Shown here piece by piece: positions 1-10,581 of a stretch of 64,000 bases of DNA. The stretch is from Biomphalaria glabrata (taxonomy: Eukaryota > Mollusca > Gastropoda > Planorbidae). The notes under the pieces were generated by a model. It worked only from the letters and a program-made list of their open reading frames with translations. It was not told the DNA's origin and ran no database searches. The position numbers and the translations under genes were made by a program. The stretch covers positions 46,708,199-46,772,198 of the forward strand of contig NC_074718.1 in assembly GCF_947242115.1 (NCBI RefSeq), written 5' to 3'. Position 1 is the first letter of the stretch. Each line of letters begins with the position of its first letter.

Positions 1-205
1 TCAAGTTGGTGTTTCTTTTTTAGGCTTAGAGATTCCTGTATGAAATTGGTCCTTTTGAGATGGTTTTTGTGCCAGTTTTGTGCAGCGGTTTTCTCCATAG
101 CTCTTATGGGTGTTGTTTTCATTGCTCCTGTCATTATCCTTAGACCAATATTTTGAACCTTGTCTATTTTTCTTAGGTTGGTTTGGGCTGCTGAGCCCCC
201 CCATG
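1..205 (-). mobile_element. I-clade (Nimbus-like) LINE fragment, RT C-terminal region
   Basis: The minus-strand reading nearly repeats the stretch found near 39.28-39.57 kb in the larger LINE of this window, including the shared phrase about KKETPT, DRSNENNTHKS and QPKKNRQGSKYW. Relative to that copy it lacks about 85 bp internally, so it is a deleted scrap of the region after the RT palm. It starts at or before the window edge and stops near 205, just before the intron of the PSMC2-like exon. Assignment rests on the internal copy; the clade call is inherited from it. Confidence 0.85.
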
Positions 206-416
206 CCGTGGTTATAAGAGAAATAAATCTGAATAGTATTTATTTAGAATCTTGTCATACTGATTATTTTGATAGTGACTCCATATTGTCTGTGTTTTTA
301 TGCTTTTTTTCTAAGTTTTGAATTAATCATTTGTTTGTTAATGCATTGGTTAAAAAACAAAAGAGGTCTATTGTTGTTTTTTTTATTTTTACTTTTTTAT
401 TTCCTTTTATCAATAG
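206..416 (+). other. Intron remnant upstream of the PSMC2-like exon
   Basis: This stretch is T-rich and ends in a polypyrimidine tract followed by CAATAG directly before the exon at 417, which is a good 3' splice acceptor. A naive open frame runs through it from 269 and gives a Phe/Leu-rich false N-terminus; that is the pyrimidine tract being translated, not a membrane protein. Confidence 0.7.
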
Positions 417-574
417 GAGCGGAAATTCGTAGTGTTGGCACAGAAGCTGGAATGTTTGCTATCAGGGTTCATAGGAAGATGGCTACAGAGAAAGATTTTC
501 TGGAAGCAGTAAATAAAGTCATCAAAGCCTACGCCAAATCTAGTGCAACTCCTTGCTACATGACTGACAATGAA
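417..574 (+). pseudogene. PSMC2: Terminal exon of PSMC2 (26S proteasome regulatory subunit 7, Rpt1), decayed
   Basis: The translation begins [16 protein letters not shown], continues [22 protein letters not shown] and ends SATP-YMT-N, which is the C-terminus of the AAA+ ATPase Rpt1 of the 19S proteasome cap. The intron acceptor is retained, so this is not a processed copy. Damage relative to the very conserved family: the Cys of SVCTEAG is Gly, the ARR before K is VHR, KFSATPR is KSSATPC, the final Tyr-Asn reads Asp-Asn, and the expected stop after Asn is lost, apparently by a one-base deletion, so the frame runs on to about 688. Several changes are CpG-type transitions typical of neutral decay. 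Upstream exons lie outside the window. A divergent functional paralogue is possible but unlikely. Confidence 0.85.
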
Positions 575-1320
575 ATCAATAATAGCTTGATAGAAATGGC
601 TACTAGAGAATCAGTACAGAACTTGTGTTTACTCACTGATCTGATTTTAAACTTAAGTGAATCATTGTTTGTATTCATGATGTTTTAATTCAACTTATTA
701 AATCATGGTATATTTCTTATTAAATATGTTGTCAGTGTGGTTTTTACTTTTGTCAGTAATTTGTTACATCTGGATGTTCCTTTGCAATTTAAGATTATTG
801 CATCCCAAACCTCCTGCAGGATAGCTGGGAATGAGTATGGGCATTTCATCTAGTAGGGTAGCTAATAGAATCTGAACATGAATGAACTAGATCAGTGTGC
901 TTGATACTCAGGGCATTAAAAAGCAATGCATGAACAGTACCCAGATGTGGCTTAATATCAATTGATAAAGACACTAGACAGCATTATGAAAATAATTCTT
1001 CACAAATCAAGTGTACAGAAATAATTTTTTGGGTAAATAGGTTGGCATGTCGAGCTTATTTAAAACAAAAATATATTTTTAAAAATTTAGACAATTAGGT
1101 TCCAAACCAAATTGTTGTCATTCAAGTTTGTAAAATTAGGCTTCTAATTACTATTACTATTACAATGGCTGCATTGTATATATAAGTACTTGCTTAAATC
1201 AATAAGATTTGAGCATTTCTTGTGTAACAGTTAGTTGAAAATGTAATAATGCTGAAAAACGTGCTGCAAATAGTAACAGAGGATCTAGACATTTAAATAT
1301 TTATGCTAAATAAATTTTAA
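575..1320. other. No gene seen; AT-rich DNA with one SINE scrap
   Basis: Apart from the SINE fragment at about 765-850, no open frame, splice pattern or repeat is convincing here. It would be the 3' flank of the PSMC2 remnant. Confidence 0.6.
765..850 (-). repeat. SINE family 2 fragment (3' part)
   Basis: The stretch runs GGATGTTCCTTTG, then a middle spacer, then CCCAAACCTCCTGCAGGAT. The same block order occurs in the fuller SINE at about 52.37-52.53 kb and in another copy at 34.18-34.32 kb. Only the non-tRNA body is present, on the minus strand. Confidence 0.6.
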
Positions 1321-1324
1321 CTTT

Positions 1325-2090
1325 GGGATGCTGTGGGTGAGAGGTTAAGTGCTTGTCTTCCAAACTGAGGGGATCTAAGGGTTCAAATGTTGCTGAAGAA
1401 TGGGATCTTTGATTCTTACGATGCCTGAGCCCCTCCTGCCCGAAGCTTACTGGTTAAGGCGCCAGTTACTCGCCTTTGCCCCTTCTCCTGTTAGTGAGAA
1501 CATACAGTTCCGCCGGACTCAATATCTGAGCCACACATGAAGGCCATGAGTTGGACTGGTTGTCAGAGGCTATTCGAGATGCATGCCATTTGGAAGCATT
1601 TTATAGGTAGTGGAGTGCTTTCATCCATTACCACTTCCGGCTATGACAACCTTGCTGGCTACCCACCTAGGAGAAGGAAAACTCTGAATTCAAACCTCTG
1701 TTGCTTTACAGCTATACCCAATCATGGAAAAGGCTTCGGGAGTCAACCCTGAGGAAAAATCAGGAGCTGGCGACCCTAAGGCAGTTTGCAGCACCCAGTG
1801 CTACACTCTGGCAGAACCTGCGACGCCACTAACCCCAAACTGTATCGGCACTGCCGTTCCTTTGGATACATGAGCTGCATGGAGAGGGAGGAACTGATGT
1901 GTGGGCAACATCGTTCCAACCACAGCTAATGCCCAGACATTCATCTCACCGAGATGATCCATAGGAGGCCATAGAATGATGCCTGAGAGTCCAACCAAAT
2001 CTATTGGGCACCAGACAGTAGTTGGGGAAAGTAACGCTGGTTGGTCATTGTGGTACTTTACCTTCTTACAGGGTCATTATCTGTAGATAA
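1325..2090 (+). repeat. SINE family 1 copy split by an insertion
   Basis: The head carries a degenerate tRNA-like promoter: an A box in GTGAGAGGTTAAGTGCTT and a B box in GGGTTCAAATGTTGC. The body resumes after 1978 with AGTCCAACC, GGGCACC and AGTTGGGGAAAGTAA followed by GGTTGGTCATTGT, exactly the body blocks seen in the intact copies at 31.42 and 47.53 kb. The two halves are separated by a 548-bp insert (1430-1977) bounded by a 10-bp direct repeat. Confidence 0.75.
1430..1977 (+). repeat. Dispersed repeat R, insertion with 10-bp target duplication
   Basis: The insert is flanked by the direct repeat GATGCCTGAG (1420-1429 and 1978-1987) and breaks a SINE. Related blocks, recognisable by CACCTAG-AGAAGGAAAACT and by GGCAGTTTGC, recur at about 23.5-23.85, 30.95-31.32 and 58.60-58.80 kb. 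No coding content is visible. The copy at 23.5 kb sits against an I-clade LINE, so R may be derived from a LINE 5' region; alternatively it is an independent SINE-like retroposon. Confidence 0.6.
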
Positions 2091-3842
2091 AAGTTGCATT
2101 GTATAATACGATTTTTACAATAGAGTTGGGTGGCTAATATGATTAAACACAATTAAACTTCAACTATAATTCACAAAAGTGGACTAAACAAGAAGATGGA
2201 ACATATTAAAACTCTTTTATTGTCTCCCCTACTTACTATTATTTTCTCTAACATTGAACTGGTACTCTTGTGTTCAACATTCTAGGCCATTTAGAGTAGG
2301 GTCATAAATACAATTGACTGATGTTTCACAAAACCAATGTTTATGTAAGCATCCAATGTATACATATCATGACAGTGACACATACATTATATAACAAATA
2401 GCAGTATTAACCTGGATTTTAATAGCCAAGATGTAGGTTTTGTTTCATTTAATTTTATTTGAAAAATATTTTATTACAATATAATTATTCTACAATGCTG
2501 TCAGAAAGCAAACATCCCAGTCTACAACATAGTGCCCCCCCACCCCTGGGTCAAAACAATTAGGCTTCAAGGAAGTAAGAAAACAAGACTTCATTAGGAA
2601 TGGAAAAGCATTGCTCAAGTCTTGGTTGGGAAGAGAGTCTTTATGACCATGTCAACAATCCCAACATTCTGTTTCACAAATGCAATGGGGATTGTTGAGT
2701 GTGGTAAAGAGCAGGAAGATGGCAGGAGTTCTTGGTGTGCTTAGCAGTCTGCCAATCTCTAGCCCCCGTGTCTGGAGCTTCTGAAGCATTGGAAATAGTA
2801 GTGTGATACAGACACCAAGTAGGATCTCTTCCAGACAGAACAATCATTTCAGTCAGGCTGGTGAGAGGAAGCTTTAATTATTTTTTGCTGGCCTATTGTT
2901 TCACAAGCCTTCAGTTCAACTCTTCAGACAGTTTTGAAAAAAAGCTTCAATGAACTCAAAAACCTTAGACCATGTAAAATTTTATAAAAAGAAGAATTCC
3001 ATCAAATCAAATCATAGCTATGTATACAAATTCAGCTTGTAAGTAAAATTAAAACTTAACAAAAATTTAAAATAAAAAATTAATAAAGTACAAATTTAAT
3101 GAAACCTCTGTGGTTTTACACAAATACTTTTTAAAAAATCATGATAGAAACTAATGACTTATACATGTGACCAACACAAATCATCTCACAAAAAAATTAC
3201 ATTATTAATTCAATAGATTGTGCACACACAAAATGAAGAAGCAATAAAGTATAGCTCGGGAAGAATCAATTCAAATGCATTTTAGCATCCAATACTTTAC
3301 AGTTTATATTTTTAATAATAACAAAAAGCTTTACGCAGTTTATAGTTTGTATGATTGTGAAATAGATTAATGTATGAACTTGGTTGTATATAAACTTTGT
3401 ACATTGTCAATATCTATATGTTACAACATCTAATCACAGAAAAAATATACCAAGACCACATCATAGCATCATTATCAGAAAGACAACTACAGTGGTATTT
3501 AACATTGAAATCATGTAAAAATTAAAAAAAGGAAAACTCCAACCTTAACAGCTAATAATCAACCTTTGCATAATATACACACTATCCATATGGATATTTA
3601 CAACAACAAAAACAATCAAAGCTAGCTTTCCCAGTTCAGTGATAGGATTCCAAGGTTGAGTAAATTACTATTTTAATATATATAGAGATTTTAAAAAAAA
3701 AATGCTACAAAATTTCAAACATCTTTTTTACTAACATAAAATATAAATTTTTAATGGTACAAAATACTAGACTGGTACAAAATAAAATAAAGTGAAAACA
3801 GAAACATTTTCCTAAAAGAGAAATATGATAATTAATGAAATG
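2091..3842. other. No gene seen; AT-rich intergenic DNA
   Basis: The stretch is strongly AT-rich with short A and T runs. The longest frames are short and do not resemble any family I recognise. Confidence 0.6.
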
Positions 3843-4001
3843 GTGGATACTTGAACATTCATCTGTCTAGTGGATACTTGAACATTCAACTGTCTGGTGG
3901 ATACTTGAACATTCATCTATCTGGTGGATACTTGAACATTCATCAGTCTGGTGGATACTTGAACATTCATCAGTCAGGTGAATACTTGAACATTCAACTG
4001 T
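3843..4001. repeat. 27-bp minisatellite, about six units
   Basis: The unit begins GTGGATACTTGAACATTCA and recurs with starts at 3843, 3870, 3897, 3924, 3951 and 3978, an exact 27-bp period. The variable part is the last eight bases (ATCTGTCT, AACTGTCT, ATCAGTCT and similar). The unit contains a multiple of three bases but there is no surrounding open frame, so it is treated as non-coding. Confidence 0.92.
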
Positions 4002-4399
4002 GTTATTGCTTTAAAAGTTAATAAATGAAAATTTTGCGCTGAAAAATAATATGATACAAATATGTAAGTTACTAGCTATTTGAATTGTAAATAAGTATTA
4101 AATACATCTTGACACTATCATAATGATAACCATTCAATATGCCCATTTCTTCCCAGATTCAACAAATTAGAATCTTTCAAAGATAACAGAAAAAAATGAA
4201 TAGTTTTTACCGAATACTGATTAGATACTTAAGATTAAAAAAAAGGACTCCTTATGACAAGGCAATTATTAGTTGTTGAATATAAACTTAGCAAGTTGCA
4301 AAATACCATAAAATCTGTTTTTCTAGTTTTTGAGATCTAAACATGACAGTCAGATGGTCATACTACCACACAAAACTAATAGCAGCTCTTCCATTTTTG

Positions 4400-4520
4400 T
4401 AAGCCAGTAATAATAAGGCTTGTCTTAAGAGTCCGAAGATTAGCGAGGAATGCAGTATTTCCCGTGGCTACACAGCCCCAGCTGTGTCCTACATACTTTG
4501 CCACATCCAGGGCAAGATAG
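4400..4520 (-). mobile_element. RTE-like LINE 3'-end scrap
   Basis: It matches the 3' end of the LINE piece at 37.63-37.75 kb block for block: the GTCTT...CCGAAGATTAG hairpin region, GAGGAATGCAGT and TTTGCCACATCCAGGGCAAG. Read on the minus strand the latter encodes the CPxCGK zinc-finger start typical of the C-terminus of this LINE group. Only about 120 bp survive. Confidence 0.7.
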
Positions 4521-4726
4521 TAAAATATGTCTATAAACAACTTATATAAATGTTTATTCACAAACCTTCTATTTACTCAACTCTCCTTGGCAACTTTGAC
4601 TTTGTTAGGTCAACATATGAAGGGGCCTTAAAAAAAAACAATTTACAACTCATGTTAAAATGTCATTGCATAATTTTATTCAAACACTTATATTAGAGCT
4701 ATTGTTAACTTTACAAATATATTATA

Positions 4727-4731
4727 GTTAC
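4727..4731. repeat. Target-site duplication of element A (GTTAC)
   Basis: GTTAC directly precedes the left LTR and recurs directly after the far-right LTR at 18626-18630. This ties 4732-18625 together as one original insertion site. Confidence 0.85.
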
Positions 4732-7700
4732 TGTTGCTGTGTGTTTTATATAGGTTGCACCAAACGGTGTTTGGGAGTAACATCCTTTGTAACTGTTGTT
4801 GTCACCAATATGGCGTTAGATTAAACAGCTGATTTCATGTCTTATAAGTTATATCCAGAGTCTTGTTATTATTTGTTCATAATAATCAACATGGTGGCAG
4901 CGGTAACAAGAACTATATTTAGATTTATATCAGTGATATGAATCTAGTTAAATTTAAAAAAAAAAAATGGATCTAAAGTGTAGATCTAGAATCTAGTAGA
5001 TTCCAGAGTCTCAGTCTAGAATATTATTGAATATATATTGAGAGGCTCGGGGTTATTCAGTTACGGTAAATATACTATAGTGAAGTTTTCGTGGAAGATG
5101 GCAGAAGGTCTACTTAAACCACCAACAGAAGGTAATGTCAGTGAAAACTTTCGCCAATGAAGAAGACAAGTGGAACTGTTACTGTTAGCAATAGGAGCTG
5201 AAAAAAAACTAAAATCAGACAAAAAGCAATAATACTACATTGTGCTGGACCTCAGGCCCAAGAGATTTGTGAGCAGTTGCAGCATGATGAGAATGAAGAC
5301 GTAAATGACCCGCACATATTACTAAAGAAATTACACGACTATTACAACCCCAGAAAAAATGAAGTTCTGGAAAGTTTCAGATTTTGGAACATAGAAAAGG
5401 TGTCATCTTGTGATGTGTTCATTACACAGCTTAGAGCTCAGGCTGAAAAATGTAATTTTAAAGAAAAGGATAGAATGATTAGAGACAAGATTATATTCGC
5501 TGTGGAGAAAAGATTGCAGGAGAGATTACTGAATCACGATGATCTTACCTTGAAGAAGTGCATAGAGATATGCCAAACATACAAGCAAACTGCAAAAGGA
5601 TTGGCAGAGATAAATAAGGAAACTGTTGTGAAGATAGATAAGATAGAACAGAAGAAAAATGACAACAGAAACAAATTAATAGATTGCTGGTTTTGTGGAG
5701 GCAGACATGCAGTGAACAGAACAGCATGCCCAGCTTGGGGAAAAAATTGCAATAAATGCAAAGGCAAAAATCATTTTGCAGTTAAGTGTAAGACTAAGAA
5801 TAAAATACATATGCATAATGCAATGGATGAATTTGACCAAGAGGAACAATTAAACTCAATTAATGTGTTAAACATAAATAGGGTCAGAATGACAGCACTA
5901 TTCATAATAGTCAACAAATAAGATTTCAACTGGACACAGGAGCAGATGTTAACATTATATGTAAGAAATACGTTAAAAAGACACAAATTAAGAAGAGTGT
6001 TCAAACATTAACAATATGAAATAATTCCAAATTAAAAACCAAGGGCACTGCTAACTTAATAATAACAAATCCTAAAAACAAAAAGAATTATTTGTTAACA
6101 TTCACAGTTGTAGAGAACCACTATCAATTCTTATTAGGCCGTAAAACATGCCAAAGTTTAAGTCTGATCACATTAAATGAAGATAGATTCATATCACAAG
6201 TAAACACAATGGATTGTCATCTGGGAGATTTAGGTGAAACATCATTAACTATCAATGAGAACATAGCTCCGGTGGTATCACCTTGTCGTAATATACCATT
6301 TGCATTTCAAAAGAAAGTGGAAGCATAAATAGAGACATTAGTAAAAAGGAAAATATAAATTCCTGTAAATGAACCTACAGATTGGGTCAGCCAGATGGCT
6401 GTGGTTCAAAAGCCAAATGGGGATTTAAGGATCTGCATTGAACCAAGACATCTAAACACTGCTTTAAAAAGAGAACATTTTAAGTTACCAACTATGGAAG
6501 CTGTAATGCCACAGTTCCTAAATGCTAAAATATTTTCTAAATTGGACATAAAGGAGGCTTACTGGCATGTACGTCTAGATGAAAAGTCTAGTCTACTAAC
6601 AACCATGATCACACCATATGGGCGATACAGATGGTCAAGACTTCCTTTTGGACTAAGTGTAAGTGGAGAAATATTCCAGAAGAAGTTAACAGAAGCATTG
6701 TTAGGATTAGAAGGATGCATTAATGTGGCTGATGATATCGTGATTGTGGGATGTGGTCAGTCCAAAGAAGAAGCAGAAAAAGATCACTCTGACAAACTGA
6801 AGAGATTAAGAGAAACGCATTAAATCAAATGAAACGAAAACAGTATAGAAACAAGATCAGATAAGTTTCATGGGACACTGCATTAGTGCACAAGTCATAA
6901 AGCCTGACACAAAGAAGATCAAAGCTATTCTGGAAATGAAGAAACCAGAAAATAGCCAGGAAGCAAGAAAATTATGTGGAATGGTGCAGTATTTGTCAAA
7001 ATTTTTGAACAATCTAGCCGAAGTGTCTCAACCATTAAGAGAACTAACAAAGATAGATTGCAATTTTAGATGGACTGAAAAATGTGAAGAGTCATTGAAC
7101 AAGATAAAAACAATGATTACCAATACTCCAGTCTTTATATTCTACAACCCTGACAAGAAACTGGAAATACAAGTGGACAGTAGTCAACATGGACTTGGAG
7201 CTGTACTAATGCAAGAAGGACAACCAATAGATTTTGCCTCTAGAGCATTGAAACCAACTGAAAAACGGTGGGCTCAGATTGAAAAAGAACTACTTGCCGT
7301 GGTTTTTGGGCTAGAAAGATTTAATCAATATACATTTGGAAGACATGTCTTAATAATAAATGATCATAAGCCACTTGCAAACATCTTAAGGAAGACTCTA
7401 AACCAGGCTCCAAGAAGATTACAAAACTTGATGTTAAGGAGCAATTGTTATGATTTCTCATTTCAGTGGGTAGAAGGAAACAGTTTACACATTGCTGACA
7501 CATTATCACGACTGTGCAATCAAGAGGAGAAGCGAGATGAAGTGTTTAACGTATGTGGACAAGTTGTGGACATAGCGGATCCATTATTAGAAAGAATAAA
7601 ACAAGAAACAGACATAGATGACACATTAAATAAATTATCAAAGCAAATTATGAATGGATGGCCTCAAAGAAAACAAGATTTAGACAACATGATAAGACCA

Positions 7701-9200
7701 TATTTAAATTTTGCTGATACTTTGGGACTTAGTAATGGAGTAATTTTGGAAAGGAGAAAGAATAGTCATACCTTTCAGTATGCGTCAAGAAATGAAGAAA
7801 AACCTGCACACAGCACACATTGCATATGATGGAATGATGAGGAGGGCCTGACAGACGATATTCTGGCCAGGCATGGCTGATGAAATAAAGCAGATGGCAG
7901 AGACATGCACTGCTTGTCAAGAAAGAAAACATATGAACCAGAGAGAAACACTTATACAACATGATGAAGGAAATGTTCCATGGGAAAAAGTTGGAGCTGA
8001 CCTGATGGAAGTGGATGGAAGACAGTATCTAATTAACTAATTTTACTGAGTATGATTATCTTTCAACAACAACATCACAAGATGTGATTAGAAAATTAAA
8101 AGGACAATTTGCTCGTTTTGGTGCTCCAAAAATGTTAATAACAGATGGAGGTCCACGATTTAGTTCAAATGAGTTTTTGAGATTCACAAGGCGATGGAAC
8201 ATCAATCACATCAGATCAGATCCTGGTTATCCGAGAACAAATGGGAAGGCGGAAGCTGCTGTAAAGATAATGAAGAATTTAATACTGAAAACTAAACATA
8301 ATGGTGATGATCCATATGAAGCTTTACTGGAACTCAGAAATACACCTCGGCAATGTACTGGATATAGCCCAGCTGAAATGTGCCTCAAAAGAAGTCCTCG
8401 GACATTGATTCCCAGCACTTCAAAGTGTTTAAGTGAACATGTTGTAGCTGAGAAGAAAGAGAATTATAAACGACAAGTAAAAAGACAATATGATAAGCAA
8501 GCTTGGGATTTACAAAAACTCCATCTAGGGCAAACTATTTATTACCAAAACCCAGGTCAAACAGGATGGTATCCTGGAATGATCAGGGAACATCCATCTC
8601 CAAGATCTTATAAGATCAAGGGAGATAATGGAGGACTCTACATACGCAACAGATTTCATATTAGGCCAAGTAAAACTATTTTGAAAGACACTGACACTGA
8701 TGTCTATGATGGGAATGTCTTGGATGATGATGATGATAATGAAAGGCCAGATTTCTCTGATAACTGTTCTCAACATGCATCACAGTCTGAAGTAGTTTCT
8801 CATGTACCAGACAATAATTGCGATAGAAATATGCCAGCAAGAACTAGCACTCGAGAAACAAATAGACATGTGTGGCATAGAGATTATGACATGTACTAAG
8901 AATTTTTATGACAATATTAATATGCATGTTGAAATATTTATTCTATATGTGTCACACTCTCAATTGAAATTTATTTTTTTAGTTGTTATAATATTTATAA
9001 AATATGATGAGTTATTAATGTTTGTTATTTTAATTGCAAATATTTCTAATATGTATTTTGTTAGCTATAGAAAGGGAAGGATGTTGATGTGTGTTTTATA
9101 TAGGTTGCACCAATCAGTGTTTGGGAGTAACATCCCTTGTAACTGTTGTTGTCAACCAATATGGCGTTAGATTAAACAGCTGATTTCAAGTCTTATAAGT
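4732..9200 (+). mobile_element. Ty3/gypsy LTR retrotransposon A, left part (fossil)
   Basis: The left LTR (4732-4891) runs TGTTGCTG to AATCAACA. It is followed at 4892 by TGGTGGCAGCGGT, complementary to the 3' end of a tRNA-Leu including CCA, so a tRNA-Leu primer-binding site is likely. Parts in order: gag about 5.1-5.9 kb with two zinc knuckles (CWFCGG...H, CNKCKGKNH); protease about 5.92-6.0 kb (LDTGAD); reverse transcriptase about 6.4-6.9 kb (LPFGL, VADDIVIVG); RNase H about 7.1-7.5 kb; integrase about 7.6-8.7 kb. This is the canonical gypsy order; no envelope gene was seen. A polypurine tract precedes a second LTR at 9082, cut off at 9200 by element B. The element is broken, by roughly six to eight breaks. 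The two outer LTRs (this one and 18468-18625) differ by about 4% by eye, so it is moderately old. Confidence 0.9.
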
Positions 9201-9758
9201 TGTCGCCGCCTGGTTTTAGTTGTAGGCGTGACGACGTGCCTGTGTCCGTGTGTTGTAGGTATTGTTCCTTAAGTAGATACTTTCTGATGCGCACTATATT
9301 TGCAGGTGCGTGAGTATACTAGCGTACTGAACTCTTCAAGCACAAACGTTCCGAAACATTAATAAACGCTCTTGTAGCAGACGATAATTTTATTATACAT
9401 ATAAAATATGAATCACAAAAGTTACTGGCGACTTCAGCCGTCACAAAATATAAACCAATAAATACTGGCTGCTCATGCCATATAGAATAAGTAATCACAT
9501 CAATGAAATGTTCACAATACAAGTCCGAAGAAATCTCTCAAGTTAACATAAGATCAAATTCATTAAGGTACATATTACAGACAGAGAAAATCGTACATCC
9601 ACTCTCTGCTGGAGTTCTCCACTAACTGCCTAACATTGACCCTTATTTCAGAGTCCTTTAACTTATTCGCATAACCTCCTGCTTGCCCGCACGGAATATT
9701 ACAATAGGTGACTGAGTGTCACTTCATGTCACAGAGGTTCTAAAACTGGACTGTGACA
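9201..9758 (-). repeat. 3' LTR of element B
   Basis: The segment is bounded by TGTCGCCG on the left and CTGTGACA on the right, giving a 4-bp terminal inverted repeat TGTC/GACA. The 178-bp right end recurs at 17298-17476. Beside it, CGCCCCACACTCC reads as the purine-rich polypurine tract GGAGTGTGGGGCG on the element's strand. Confidence 0.8.
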
Positions 9759-10581
9759 TACGCCCCACACTCCAAAAAAGATTTTTGACCAAAAATCTTT
9801 GACAAGTATATTTTACATCAATATCACTGTACAAATATATATCTGAAAAAAATTTGTACATGCAATCACATGCTAATCAATATAAAAAAGGAAAAAATTA
9901 TATAAGTTATACCACATCCAATGTTTTACTATAATTGTAGATGCACAACATTATCAATGTGTATCATTTGACACACTGAGTAAATGTACTCAAAATGATT
10001 ACAGAAAAAAATTAATGTTTATTTACAATTGTGATGTGCTGTGTCAAAATATTATTCTAAGTTTTGCCATCATCAAGAAAAATAAAAAAAAATTAGAGAC
10101 ATGTCAATCCAGTTCAAGGTTGACCTTGCATAAGACTACTATAAATAGTCTGAGTGTAGTATTGAAGTACAATAGTAAACAAATTTCCATGTTTATAAAC
10201 ATTCATTGTAGTATTCAGGTATGTAAAAAATTTTAGACAATATTTACATCTGTGAGTTGTTATGAAAAAAAATTTAGGTCAACAGTTCAAGTAGTTCACT
10301 GTTGTTTACATCTCATTGTTTACATTGCTGTGCATGATCAGTAATAAAGTACAATATATACACACAAAATAAACACATCTGGTATTTGTCATATTACAAG
10401 TTGACAATAAAACACAATGAGCAAATAGATGATCTGTTATTGATCATAAGCATAAATGTCATCATGACCCAAAAGAAAAGTGTAACAATAAAGTGTCATG
10501 ACCTATTTGAAAAATGTGTAGAATGTTAATTTGACTTAGTTGACTACTACTACTTGTTTCTAAGTGATTTGTACTGCTTAT
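9759..10581 (-). other. Element B 3' untranslated region
   Basis: AT-rich sequence between RNase H and the 3' LTR, with no convincing open frame. It holds a small imperfect palindrome near 9779-9803 (AAAGATTTTTGACC followed by AAAAATCTTTGA). Confidence 0.6.

Noticed and set aside
269-416. Hydrophobic N-terminal extension of the PSMC2-like frame, looking like a membrane segment
   Set aside because: It is the translated polypyrimidine tract of an intron; a good acceptor lies directly before the homologous codons.
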